Shown piece by piece: positions 7,975-16,911 of a DNA stretch of 64,000 nt. The DNA comes from CAZYSK01 sp964649415 (lineage in GTDB: Bacteria > Chloroflexota > Anaerolineae > B4-G1), in contig CAZYSK010000003.1 of the NCBI GenBank assembly GCA_964649415.1, forward strand, positions 86,103-150,102, written 5' to 3'. The translations under genes were made by a program, and so were the position numbers. Every line of letters begins with the position of its first letter. Position 1 is the stretch's first letter. The notes beneath the pieces were generated by a model. That model was not told where the DNA came from and searched no databases. It was given only the letters and a program-made list of their open reading frames with translations.

Positions 7975-9376
7975 GCGCTGTGTTTTCGTCCCGGCGTCCG
8001 CGCTTTCGAAACACCAGCCGGAGTGGGGTGCCAGGGAACCCGTACGCCTTCCGCAACTGATTCTCCAGGTAGCGCTCATAGCTGAAGTGCACCAGGTCCG
8101 TATCGTTGACATGAAAGACGAAGGTCGGCGGGTCTACGCCTGGTTGGCTGACATAGTAGATGTTGAGTTTTCTGCCCCGTTTACTCGGCGGTGCGTGGCG
8201 ATCCAGTGCATCCCGCACAAGCCGGTTGAGTGGGCCGGTGGGAATGCGCTGAAAGCGCGCTCCATATACGTCCAAGGCCTTCGGCACGACCTGATGCACC
8301 CGCCGACCGGTGAGCGCCGAGACGAAGAGAACCGGTACGTAGTCAAGGAAACGTAGCGCCTTCCGTAACCACTCGGTGTATTCCGCCGTGGTCAGCGGTT
8401 CGCCCGATTCGGCGGCCTCCTTGTTCACCGCATCCCACTTGTTGATCAGCACCACGACGCTGGCCCATTCATCAAGGATCAGGCTGGCCACGTGCGTATC
8501 CTGGGCGGTCACCCCCTCGAAGCCATCTATCACCATCAAGGCCACGTCGGCTCGTTGAATCGCCCGGAGCGCCCGCAGAACACTGTAGTGCTCTACCCCA
8601 CGTTCAATCTTGCCCCGCCGGCGAATGCCGGCCGTGTCAATCAACGTGATCGGCGTTCCCTCCCACTCCATATACGTGTCAATAGCATCTCGAGTGGTCC
8701 CAGGTATGGGGCTCACGATAGCCCGCTCCTCGCCGAGTAGCTTGTTCAGCAGCGACGATTTGCCCACATTGGGACGGCCAACGATAGCCAGTTTGACGCT
8801 TTCGTCCTCGACCTCGGGCTCAGAAGGAGATAGCACCTCAATCACATCGTCCAGAAGGTCGGCGACGCCGGTGCCATGCAGAGCCGAGACCGGGTAGACG
8901 GCTTCCAGGCCCAGGGCGTAGAACTCCAACGCGGCCTGGCGCAGACGTAGGTTGTCCGCCTTGTTTGCTGCCAAGAAGACGGGACAGGAGGAACGACGGA
9001 GGATGCCTGCTACCTCCTCGTCGCCGGCCGTCATGCCACTGGCCGCATCGGTAACGAAGACAATGACGTCCGCTGCATCAATCGCCTGCTCGGCCTGGCT
9101 ACGCATCAGAGAGATGAAGGGAGCGGAGTCCTGGGCAAGCACACGATAGGGACCGGGGCGTCTCCCGGCCACGACGGTCTGGGGCAGCACCTCAATACCC
9201 CCGGTATCCACCACGGTGAACGAGATCCCACCCCATTCGGCAGGCGCGTGCAGCCGGTCACGCGTGGTACCAGGCCGGTCGTGGACCACCGCCAACCGCC
9301 GACCAGCGATCCGGTTGAAGAGCGTGGACTTACCTACGTTGGGTCGCCCCACCAGGGCGATAATCGGTTTAGCCAT
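7967..9376 (-). CDS. der: Ribosome-associated GTPase Der (EngA)
   Basis: Double-GTPase needed for 50S subunit assembly. Two tandem G domains each show GRPNVGKS (residues about 10 and 200) followed by PGTTRD, DTGG/DTAG and NKAD/NKWD motifs. A C-terminal KH-like domain follows (RGRKLNIYYVSQPG, NQLRKAYGFPGTPL). 469 aa; there is a small extra loop after the first DTGG (PQTVVAGRRPGPYRV). The ATG at 9374-9376 lacks a clear ribosome binding site. Its 3' end overlaps the KAP-SUMF gene by 8 bp. Confidence 0.96.
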   Translation of the reverse strand: MAKPIIALVGRPNVGKSTLFNRIAGRRLAVVHDRPGTTRDRLHAPAEWGGISFTVVDTGGIEVLPQTVVAGRRPGPYRVLAQDSAPFISLMRSQAEQAIDAADVIVFVTDAASGMTAGDEEVAGILRRSSCPVFLAANKADNLRLRQAALEFYALGLEAVYPVSALHGTGVADLLDDVIEVLSPSEPEVEDESVKLAIVGRPNVGKSSLLNKLLGEERAIVSPIPGTTRDAIDTYMEWEGTPITLIDTAGIRRRGKIERGVEHYSVLRALRAIQRADVALMVIDGFEGVTAQDTHVASLILDEWASVVVLINKWDAVNKEAAESGEPLTTAEYTEWLRKALRFLDYVPVLFVSALTGRRVHQVVPKALDVYGARFQRIPTGPLNRLVRDALDRHAPPSKRGRKLNIYYVSQPGVDPPTFVFHVNDTDLVHFSYERYLENQLRKAYGFPGTPLRLVFRKRGRRDENTAPK

Positions 9377-9440
9377 ATATCAACCACACATGCCCGGGCG
9401 CGTTCCCCGCGCCCTTCCACAAACCAGGCAGTCTGCCGGG

Positions 9441-10679
9441 TTACCCATCAGCCGGAGTTGCCGATGGAGCGGTGAAAACCTCCACCTGCACGGTGGCCGA
9501 CAGAATACTCTGAGCACTCACTCCCTGCGGCAGGACCAACTCCGGCTCGACCTGGTGCGTCCCAGGGGGCAGTTTGAACAAGTCCAGGACCAGACGCGCG
9601 TCGCCATCCTCCAACGCCTCCAAGACAGGCAACGGTCCGCTCAGGATGAACTCGATGGATTCCGGCGATACAGTGGCCGTGAGGCCGGGGCCAAGGCCCT
9701 GAAGCTCTGGCACAAGCTCCACCGTCACACTGCTCTGAATCGCCTCGATGGAGACCTCCACCACGGGTTGCTGCCCGGTGACGACCGCGACGTTCGGCGG
9801 CACGCTCAATGCCGGGCGCTCGACAACGTCAGCCTGGGCTCCCTCCAGATCTACGGGCTCAGTTTCTATGTAGCCTGGAAGCGCAGCGATTACGTCAGGA
9901 ATGCCAAAGACCGTGACACTAGGCGGATCAACGGAGATGTCGGTGATGCGATAGCCCGGGGCAACCTCACCCTCGGGAACTACCTTGACCGCAAGAATGC
10001 GGTAATAGCCCGAGAGCTCAATGGGGACACGCACAGTGACCACATCGGGTGTCAACGCGACGTAGGGCACGGGCTGTTCCTCATCGTCACGAAGCCGCAG
10101 CGGGAGATCCTGTCCGACGTCAGCAGTGACGTCCTGGACAGAGACCTGCGCATGAGCTTCGACGACTTGAGCCACGTAGGTGCTGGGACCCGTCACGGTC
10201 ACGTGGCTTGGGCTCAAGATCGGTGCCCGCATAAGATACCCCAGCGTCGGCTCACCCTGTATCTGCACGCGCACAGGCACAATCTGCTCTGTTTCAACCG
10301 CCAGCTCGAGGGATGTGGATGCAGGGTCAACCAGTACCACCCTTGATGGACCTTTCTCCAGCGTCACCTGCACCGGTACTTCGTGTACCCCTGTATCCAG
10401 CCCCGACAGATCAACGACGGCGGAGAAATCGTCCACCCTGAGAGAATTCCATACCGACTGAGGAGCGCGGATCGTCACCTGTGCACGGTCGTCGAAATCG
10501 CCCACAATGACCATGCCACCCGGCAGTCCAGATGGTGTGACTGGAACAGACTGAGGGTAGCGCTGTTCGAGAGTAGGGTCCTCCTGCTCCACAGCCGCGA
10601 CCCAAGCCAGAGCAGCTAGAATGAGTGCCAGTAACATCAACGGCGCAGCACCCATTATCCAGCGCAACGCAGACTTCAC
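9441..10679 (-). CDS. cdaR: YbbR-domain regulator of diadenylate cyclase (CdaR-like)
   Basis: Membrane-anchored partner of CdaA. One N-terminal TM helix (residues about 9-30, LMLLALILAALAWVAAVE) is followed by about four repeated YbbR beta-domains on the outside, each with Y-x-V-P-V-type strands and DVVTVRVPIE/ISVDPPSVTVFG segments. 412 aa. The GTG start overlaps the cdaA stop (GTGA, 10676-10679), so the pair is translationally coupled. In Firmicutes the YbbR protein modulates CdaA; the same role is inferred here. Confidence 0.9.
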   Translation of the reverse strand: MKSALRWIMGAAPLMLLALILAALAWVAAVEQEDPTLEQRYPQSVPVTPSGLPGGMVIVGDFDDRAQVTIRAPQSVWNSLRVDDFSAVVDLSGLDTGVHEVPVQVTLEKGPSRVVLVDPASTSLELAVETEQIVPVRVQIQGEPTLGYLMRAPILSPSHVTVTGPSTYVAQVVEAHAQVSVQDVTADVGQDLPLRLRDDEEQPVPYVALTPDVVTVRVPIELSGYYRILAVKVVPEGEVAPGYRITDISVDPPSVTVFGIPDVIAALPGYIETEPVDLEGAQADVVERPALSVPPNVAVVTGQQPVVEVSIEAIQSSVTVELVPELQGLGPGLTATVSPESIEFILSGPLPVLEALEDGDARLVLDLFKLPPGTHQVEPELVLPQGVSAQSILSATVQVEVFTAPSATPADG

Positions 10680-11515
10680 TGTTTAGCCCTCCTGGCCATC
10701 TGCAGCAGCCGGGCGATCCAGGGCGGCCATGCCCTCTCCAGCCTGGGCTGGAAGAACGCATGCAATACCTTCTCCAACCGCTTGACATCCAGATTCCGAA
10801 TAATACGGCCATTGTGCGCAATGGCGATAGAGCCACGCTCCTCAGACACCACGACGGCGATGGCGTCGCTTTCCTCTGTCACGCCAATGGCAGCCCGATG
10901 CCGCAAGCCCAGTTGCCGATCTGCCAGGAAGGCAGTGGACAGAGGAAGCACACAGGCAGCAGCCTGGATTCGCCCGTGCCGCACGATGGCCGCCCCGTCG
11001 TGCAAAACTGTATGGGGATCGAAAATGGTGACCAACAGGTCAGAAGTGATCGCCGCATCCAGGAGCACGCCGCTATCCACAGACTCCTGGAGACCCGTCT
11101 CACGCTCCAGGACGATGAGCGCGCCATACCGTCGCTCGGAGAGGGTGTGACATGCCTGCGCAATCGCGGGCAAAGTCTGTTCCGCAAGGGCGCGATTCCC
11201 CGTTGCGCGGCCGAATAAGGTGCCTGCCCGCCCGATTCGCTCCAGCGCTCGGCGCAGTTCCTGCTGAAACACAACCGGGATAGCCACGAGCAGCGCTGGA
11301 AACGCGCTCCGCGTCAACCATCCGAAAGCGCGCAGACGAATCAAGCCGCTCAAAGGGATGAAGATGATGATAAGGAAGATGATGCCGCGCAGCAGGGGAA
11401 CGGCCCGGGTACCACGCAGCACGTACAGCAGCCAGAAAAACAGAAAAGCTACAAGCAGAATATCGAGAATATCTATACGGTCGAGCCGCTGAAAATACCA
11501 CAGAATGTCCGCCAC
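10676..11515 (-). CDS. cdaA: Diadenylate cyclase CdaA
   Basis: Makes c-di-AMP from two ATP. Three N-terminal TM helices (residues about 15-80) precede a DAC (DisA_N) domain with the signature DGA at 173-175 (TVLHDGAAIVRHGR) and RHRAAIG at 205-211. 279 aa, as in other CdaA proteins. It begins with GTG 17 bp after the TPR gene stop and overlaps cdaR by 4 bp. The order TPR-cdaA-cdaR on one strand suggests one transcript. c-di-AMP commonly controls osmotic and cell-wall homeostasis. Confidence 0.95.
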   Translation of the reverse strand: MADILWYFQRLDRIDILDILLVAFLFFWLLYVLRGTRAVPLLRGIIFLIIIFIPLSGLIRLRAFGWLTRSAFPALLVAIPVVFQQELRRALERIGRAGTLFGRATGNRALAEQTLPAIAQACHTLSERRYGALIVLERETGLQESVDSGVLLDAAITSDLLVTIFDPHTVLHDGAAIVRHGRIQAAACVLPLSTAFLADRQLGLRHRAAIGVTEESDAIAVVVSEERGSIAIAHNGRIIRNLDVKRLEKVLHAFFQPRLERAWPPWIARLLQMARRAKQ

Positions 11516-11531
11516 TGCTCAAACCCGAATT

Positions 11532-13853
11532 TCAGTTACCACTCTGCTCGCCAAGTTGGTCCAGCAATTGCTGATAGACCTCGACGTTGGGTGGACGGAG
11601 CGCGATAATGACACGGATGGTTGCCTGAGCATCCTCATAGCGCCCGGCCTCAAGCTGCAGATCCCCAAGTGCATCCAGATGCTCCAATGCCTGTTCAACG
11701 TTCCCGGCGTCCAGGTGTGCCTGTGTCAGGCGAGTACGTAGCGGGATGTCGTCCGGTCGCTCACCTACCGCATCTTCCAGGATCGCGAAGATACGCGGCG
11801 TCTTACCTCTATCCCGATAGATCTTCAACAGACCATCCAGCTCAACGACCGCCCGCTCAGGCTCATCGAAGCGATAGTAGAGGTCCATCAGCGTCAGACG
11901 AGCCCGCTCGTCATCGGGAGCCAGTTCGCGGATCTGCTCGTAGACCTCCATCGCGCGTCTCCAGTCCACGCGCTGCATGTCTATGTCACCCATCTTGTGC
12001 AGGATACGAACCCCCCATTGGTGCTCGGGTGATCCACGCGGCGCTAGGAGCAACGCCTCCTGGTATATCTCACGCGCCCGGTCCATCTGCGCCAGTTGAT
12101 AATGACTATCACCGAGGATGATGTAGTGCCTCAAAGCCTCATCGATTTGCCCATGACTGATGAGCAGATCAATCAATTTGGCCCGCACGGCCGTGTTCAT
12201 GGGCGCGTGCTTCAGTGCACGCTGACACATGGCCGTCGCCTGGCGGACATTGCCCCGCATACGGTAGGCATCCGCAATGACGACGAACTTCGCCACCGCT
12301 GCATCCATCTTCCCCATGTCCACCAGCACCTGGGCCATCTGCCGATGGATAGGCAGGTAGACGGGCGCACTGTCCAGAGCGTAGTAGCACTCCTCCAACG
12401 CCGCATAGAACATGTCCCGCTTGGCGTATTCCTGAGCCAGCGCCGTCGATTCCAGTACACGCTCCGAATCCTGAATCGCCAACATCTCGGCCAGGCTCAG
12501 GGTAGGGCCTTCCTGGGCCAATTCATCGAGCCGTCGCCGCGCTTGAACGACCTTGTCCTCCCACCCTTTCTCGCTGAGGAACTCAACCAAAGAGTTGGTG
12601 AAATCCAGCGCCTGTTCCCGCTCGCCTTTGGCGATGTAACTGTCGGCCAGGCTCTCGTACAATTGGATCAAGTCATCCGCCTGTTCGCGCCGCACGGTGG
12701 CCAGATCAACGATCTTGAGTACCTCAATGAAGTGCTCCAGCGCGTCGTCGATGCGCCCGCGGGCGCGGAAGCATTCGCCCATCGCGAAATGGCTGCCCAG
12801 CGTGTACTCGGGGTGAGAAACTGCGTATTGGAACTGCCCGAGGGCATCCTCGAACCGGAGCTTCTCCTGGTAGAGCAGACCCAGGTTGAAGTTCACAGCG
12901 GGCTGATTGACTCCCGCCTTGAGCACGCTCTCATAAGCATCAATCGCTTCCTCGATCTCCCCCCTGGTCTGGAATTCGAGTGCTCGGCCAATCAGGCCAT
13001 CGATCTCTGCCTTTCCCAGCCGGGGAGCGGTAGCAGGTTCCAAGACCGGCAGCGCATCGTCTTCTTCAAAGAAACTCTCAGCAAGATCGGAAAGCGCTTT
13101 CTGGCGAGTGATCTCAATGGGACCACCTCGCTCCCCCGAAGACTCCACCGCTGGCGATACGTCGAAGTCAAGCAGCGTGGTATCAACCTGCTCCCCCATC
13201 GCAGTTAGGATCCCGGTGTCCCTCCCAAAGCCCTCCGCACCCTCCTCAGCGGTGCTATGCTCCCCATAGCGCAGACTGTCGAGCATGGCCAACACGTCGG
13301 AGTCGTGCGGGGCCAATTTGAGGGCATACTGGCACGCCTGGACCGCGTAGTCGGTCTCCCCATCAGCACTGTAGATACTTGCCAAGGCCAGGCACTCTTG
13401 CACCGCCTCCTTCACCTGACCGCGGCGCTGGTAGTAATGGAACAGCTTCGCGTGTGCCCGCAGACAATCGGGCCAGACACGAACGGCATCCTGCCAACGT
13501 TTCAGCGCCAGATCAGGCGCTCGCTCCTGACTCAGGTAAGCTTCAGCCGAGGCCAGATAGGCTTCGGCAGCCTGCTTGCCCTGATCCAACTGCTCCCACG
13601 TCTTGCCAAGACGCTCGTGCAGCACAGGGTCATCTGAATCAAGCGTGGTAACCTCACGATACGCATCCAAGGCGGCCTGGAACTGGCCGGCGCTGTAGCA
13701 GGCCATCCCCAAGCCGGCGAGCGCATTCACATCACGCGGGAACTCTGCCAGTGCACGTCGATAGGCCGCGATTGCCTGGTCCCAGTCTCTGTCCCAGGCC
13801 GCGTTGGCCCCCGCCCGCATCGCATCCTCGAATACCTTGCGGTTCTTTGCCAC
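11532..13853 (-). CDS. Large cytoplasmic TPR protein
   Basis: 773 aa with at least ten TPR units along its length (for example WDQAIAAYRRALAEFPRD near residue 25, IEEAIDAYESVLKAG mid-protein and VEQALEHLDALGDLQLEAG near the end). An acidic, poorly repetitive linker sits around residues 205-275. No signal peptide or TM helix, so probably a cytoplasmic scaffold. It is 15 bp after argF and 16 bp before cdaA on the same strand, so argF-TPR-cdaA-cdaR may be one operon. The GTG start has AAGGCAAGG upstream. No enzymatic domain seen. Confidence 0.85.
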   Translation of the reverse strand: MAKNRKVFEDAMRAGANAAWDRDWDQAIAAYRRALAEFPRDVNALAGLGMACYSAGQFQAALDAYREVTTLDSDDPVLHERLGKTWEQLDQGKQAAEAYLASAEAYLSQERAPDLALKRWQDAVRVWPDCLRAHAKLFHYYQRRGQVKEAVQECLALASIYSADGETDYAVQACQYALKLAPHDSDVLAMLDSLRYGEHSTAEEGAEGFGRDTGILTAMGEQVDTTLLDFDVSPAVESSGERGGPIEITRQKALSDLAESFFEEDDALPVLEPATAPRLGKAEIDGLIGRALEFQTRGEIEEAIDAYESVLKAGVNQPAVNFNLGLLYQEKLRFEDALGQFQYAVSHPEYTLGSHFAMGECFRARGRIDDALEHFIEVLKIVDLATVRREQADDLIQLYESLADSYIAKGEREQALDFTNSLVEFLSEKGWEDKVVQARRRLDELAQEGPTLSLAEMLAIQDSERVLESTALAQEYAKRDMFYAALEECYYALDSAPVYLPIHRQMAQVLVDMGKMDAAVAKFVVIADAYRMRGNVRQATAMCQRALKHAPMNTAVRAKLIDLLISHGQIDEALRHYIILGDSHYQLAQMDRAREIYQEALLLAPRGSPEHQWGVRILHKMGDIDMQRVDWRRAMEVYEQIRELAPDDERARLTLMDLYYRFDEPERAVVELDGLLKIYRDRGKTPRIFAILEDAVGERPDDIPLRTRLTQAHLDAGNVEQALEHLDALGDLQLEAGRYEDAQATIRVIIALRPPNVEVYQQLLDQLGEQSGN

Positions 13854-13868
13854 ACCCTTGCCTTTCGG

Positions 13869-14789
13869 TTATCCCATCAATTCCGCCAGGATAGCCTTTT
13901 GCGCGTGCATCCGGTTCTCAGCCTGATCCCACAGTACCGAATGCGGGCCATCACACACTCCATCGGTGATTTCCTGTCCCCGGTGAGCCGGCAGGCAGTG
14001 CATGACGATGACGTCTTGCTTGGCCGCGGAGACCAACGCCTCGTTGACCTGATAGGGCATGAAGACCCGGGCCCGCTCATCGGTCTCGGTCTCTTGACCC
14101 ATGGAAGCCCAGACATCCGTGTAGATCGCGTCAGCCCCGGCGACCGCTTCGCGAGGCTCGTGAGTCGCCAGCAAGCGACTCCCAGTGGCAGACGCCAACT
14201 GCTCCCCCTGCGCCCAAACCTCAGGCGGCAACTCATAGCCTGGCGGCCCTGAGATAGCGAAATCCATCCCCAGCAACGTCGCACCAAAGAGAAGCGAGGT
14301 CGCCACGTTGTTGCCGTCACCGATGAAAGCCAGGCGACGCCCCTCCAGGGCCGATCCCTTATGCTCAATGATGGTGAGGAAATCCGCCAGACCCTGGCAG
14401 GGGTGGTTGTAGTCGGAGAGGCCATTGATGACAGGCACGCGGGAGTACTGCGCCAGCGCCAGTATGTCGGCATGCCCGAATACACGCGCCATGACGCCAT
14501 CCACGTAGCGCGAGAGCACACGCGCCACATCGGGCACGCTTTCCCGCTTGCCCAGTTGCACCTCAAATGGCGACAGGTAGAGCGCCTGTCCCCCCAGATG
14601 AATCATCCCCATCTCGAATGAAACACGGGTGCGCAAAGAGGGCTTCTGGAAAACCATCCCCAGTGTCTTGCCCTTGAGCAATGCACGATTGCCACCGGCC
14701 TTCCATTCCTCCTTGAGTTCAACCGCCAGGTTGAGCAGGCCACGCAAGCGATCAGACGTCAGATCAGTCAGAGCGATATAGTGCTTCAT
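13869..14789 (-). CDS. argF: Ornithine carbamoyltransferase
   Basis: Forms citrulline from ornithine and carbamoyl phosphate (arginine synthesis). Motifs: carbamoyl-phosphate site SLRTRVSFEMG (an S-x-R-T-R variant), HPCQGLAD, DGNNVATS, and ornithine site MHCLPAHRG. 306 aa, the usual length. The ATG at 14787-14789 follows GGAGG; earlier in-frame codons were discarded on that ground. No other arg gene is nearby. Confidence 0.96.
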   Translation of the reverse strand: MKHYIALTDLTSDRLRGLLNLAVELKEEWKAGGNRALLKGKTLGMVFQKPSLRTRVSFEMGMIHLGGQALYLSPFEVQLGKRESVPDVARVLSRYVDGVMARVFGHADILALAQYSRVPVINGLSDYNHPCQGLADFLTIIEHKGSALEGRRLAFIGDGNNVATSLLFGATLLGMDFAISGPPGYELPPEVWAQGEQLASATGSRLLATHEPREAVAGADAIYTDVWASMGQETETDERARVFMPYQVNEALVSAAKQDVIVMHCLPAHRGQEITDGVCDGPHSVLWDQAENRMHAQKAILAELMG

Positions 14790-14870
14790 TCCTGCCTCCA
14801 TCATGATGACAATGCGCCTCCAAGAATACGCTGCCAAGGATATGCTTTGAAGAACACGCTTTCAAAAGCA

Positions 14871-14899
14871 AGTATACCACAAGCAACGCGGGAATGAAA
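14871..14899 (-). promoter_or_regulatory. Possible promoter of argF run
   Basis: Minus-strand extended -10 TGGTATACT (-10 hexamer 14871-14876), with a poor -35 (TTTCAT, 14894-14899) at 17 bp. The 170-bp gap between argF and the TtcA-like gene holds nothing else clear. Confidence 0.4.
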
Positions 14900-14959
14900 G
14901 CAAGGGACAGAGAAAACTACAACGACACACTCAACCGCAGCTAACCGACAGGCAATGGC

Positions 14960-15670
14960 TCAGAATCCCATCGCCCGACGGGCGGCACGCCACAGATTGG
15001 CGCGGATTTGCTCCTGGTCGCTGCCAAACTGTCGCAGGAGCGTCTTGACCTGTGTCCGCTTGGAAACCAATCCTTGGGGACATGGCGAAGGGTCAGCGAA
15101 TCCAAGCGCCCGCCCATAGCGGGACAATTCCTTCTCCGAGACATAGATCAGCGGGCGGATGACTGTCACCACACCGTCAAAGAACTCGACACGGGGGGCC
15201 ATGGTCTCCAGCCGGCCACTGAACATCAGGTTCAACAGAGTCGTGGCAGCCGCATCGTCGGCCTGGTGACCAAGTGCCAGTTTGTTGCAGCCCAGCTCTG
15301 CCGCCGCGGTGAAGAGAGCTTTCCGCCGGTTCCACGAGCAGCGGAAGCAATCCAGAGGCAGGGGCTCATCCGGCGGCAGATCTAGCGGGACGAAACGATA
15401 CGCGATGCCCAGCTCCTTGAACCTGGGCTCCAGATCCGGTCGCAGGTCGGGGAAACCGGCCGCGGTGCCCGACACGTGAAGGGCCGATAGTTCGTACTGA
15501 TAGGGCACTTTGCACCGATGGCGGACCAGGAGTTCCAGCAAGGCACGGCTGTCCTTGCCTCCAGACACCGCCACCGCAACGCGGTCCCCCTCGGCGATGA
15601 GGCCAAACTCGCCAACGGCGCGAGTGACTTCTTTGAGAAGATAGAACGCCAACCGGTTGGAGTCGCTCAC
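14960..15670 (-). CDS. TtcA/TilS-like ATP-dependent tRNA thiolation protein
   Basis: 236-aa PP-loop ATPase. It has the PP-loop SGGKDSRALL (residues about 36-45), LHVSG after it, CFRCSWNRRK (the Cys-x-x-Cys typical of TtcA-type 2-thiolation enzymes) and LGHQADDAAATTLLN. The C-terminal Cys in SPCPQGL could be the third Fe-S ligand. Likely a tRNA sulfur-transfer enzyme (2-thiocytidine or similar); the exact base modified cannot be read from sequence. GTG start with GGTGGAAA upstream. It stands alone between rfbB and argF on the same strand. Confidence 0.8.
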   Translation of the reverse strand: MSDSNRLAFYLLKEVTRAVGEFGLIAEGDRVAVAVSGGKDSRALLELLVRHRCKVPYQYELSALHVSGTAAGFPDLRPDLEPRFKELGIAYRFVPLDLPPDEPLPLDCFRCSWNRRKALFTAAAELGCNKLALGHQADDAAATTLLNLMFSGRLETMAPRVEFFDGVVTVIRPLIYVSEKELSRYGRALGFADPSPCPQGLVSKRTQVKTLLRQFGSDQEQIRANLWRAARRAMGF

Positions 15671-15733
15671 TTTCCACCCGCATCACGCCGTCAGCAGCCG
15701 CGGCCCGTCTTCTGCACACATTGGACCCAAGTC

Positions 15734-16756
15734 CTACACTTCCCGCCCCTCGTACTGTCGCTTGTAATACTCTTGATAATACTCGCCGCTCTTGATCAGG
15801 CGCCACCACCACTCGTTCTCGACATACCAACGCACGGTGCTTTCGATCGCCTCCTCACACGTGTGGGCAGGCTCCCATCCCAGGGCGCGGATCTTGGACA
15901 CATCCAGAGCGTACCGGCGGTCGTGGCCAAGCCGGTCGCGCACGGGTTGGATAAGGCTCTCCGGCTTGCCAAGCAGTTCGAGCACCTGATGAGTCATATC
16001 TATGTTGCGCATCTCGGTGCCAGTGCCCACGTTGTAGACACCGCCGATCTCTCCCTCGTGCAGCACGAGGTCAATCGCCTCACAGTGGTCCAAGACGTAG
16101 TGGTAATCACGCACCTGCAAACCGTCACCGTAAAGAGGCAGCGGCAGGTCGTCAATCGCATTCGTGACGAAGAGCGGTATGACCTTCTCAGGATACTGAT
16201 ACGGACCGATGTTGTTGGCACCACGAGTGATCGTTACAGGCAGATTGTACGTCACGCGATAGGCGTTGACCATCATGTCGGCGCTCGCCTTGCTGGCCGC
16301 ATACGGACTGCGTGGAGCAACTGGATCGGTCTCCCTGGACGCGCCCTCAGGTACGTGTCCATACACCTCGTCCGTGGACACCTGATGCATCCGCTCCAAC
16401 CCAAGCTCGCGCGCCGCCTCCAGCAGCACGTAGGTGCCATAGACGTCCGTCTTGATGAACGCATCCGGATCCATGATCGATCTATCCACGTGGCTCTCCG
16501 CAGCGAAGTTGACCACCGTGTCCACATCGTAGGCCTGGAGCGTCTCCTGCACCTTGGCCGCGTCACAGATGTCGCCCCGAACGAAAGCATAGCGATCAGG
16601 GAACCGACTGGCCACATCCTTGAGATTGGACAGGTTCCCGGCATAAGTCAGTTTGTCGTAGACGACGATCTCATAGTCACGGTATGTCTCTAGCATATAG
16701 CGGACGAAGTTGGACCCGATGAACCCGGCACCACCGGTCACCATAAAATTGTGCAC
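15734..16756 (-). CDS. rfbB: dTDP-glucose 4,6-dehydratase
   Basis: Extended SDR that makes dTDP-4-keto-6-deoxyglucose for deoxysugar synthesis. GGAGFIGSNF near the N-terminus binds NAD; AAESHVDRSI, STDEVYGHVP, the catalytic YAASK and RGANNIGPYQYPEK are all present. About 340 aa. The GTG at 16754-16756 is six bases from GGAGG; a TTG two codons earlier would sit directly against that site. No other rml gene is in the window. Confidence 0.94.
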   Translation of the reverse strand: MHNFMVTGGAGFIGSNFVRYMLETYRDYEIVVYDKLTYAGNLSNLKDVASRFPDRYAFVRGDICDAAKVQETLQAYDVDTVVNFAAESHVDRSIMDPDAFIKTDVYGTYVLLEAARELGLERMHQVSTDEVYGHVPEGASRETDPVAPRSPYAASKASADMMVNAYRVTYNLPVTITRGANNIGPYQYPEKVIPLFVTNAIDDLPLPLYGDGLQVRDYHYVLDHCEAIDLVLHEGEIGGVYNVGTGTEMRNIDMTHQVLELLGKPESLIQPVRDRLGHDRRYALDVSKIRALGWEPAHTCEEAIESTVRWYVENEWWWRLIKSGEYYQEYYKRQYEGREV

Positions 16757-16817
16757 AGTCAACCTCCAAAATCATCTAAGTCAGAACGTGGAATCGCGAT
16801 CCAGACCCATTCGAGGT

Positions 16818-16845
16818 ATTCTACCACAACCGAGAGTCACAGCAA
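16818..16845 (-). promoter_or_regulatory. Promoter of rfbB
   Basis: Minus-strand TTGCTG (16840-16845), 16-bp spacer and TAGAAT (16818-16823), preceded by TGG. Confidence 0.5.
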
Positions 16846-16847
16846 CC

Positions 16848-16875
16848 TTGACTTGCCCGGCGAAGATGCTATGAT
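16848..16875 (+). promoter_or_regulatory. Promoter of TPR membrane protein
   Basis: TTGACT (16848-16853), 16-bp spacer and extended -10 TGCTATGAT (hexamer 16870-16875). Its -35 lies 2 bp from the -35 of the divergent rfbB promoter. Confidence 0.6.
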
Positions 16876-16911
16876 TGCACCGCGCATTGTCCGCAGAAGG
16901 CAGTTGATGGG

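Noticed and set aside
12096..13208. Long antisense frames opposite the TPR gene and many others across the window
   Set aside because: They arise from high G+C opposite real genes and show no family motifs, ribosome binding sites or sensible composition.
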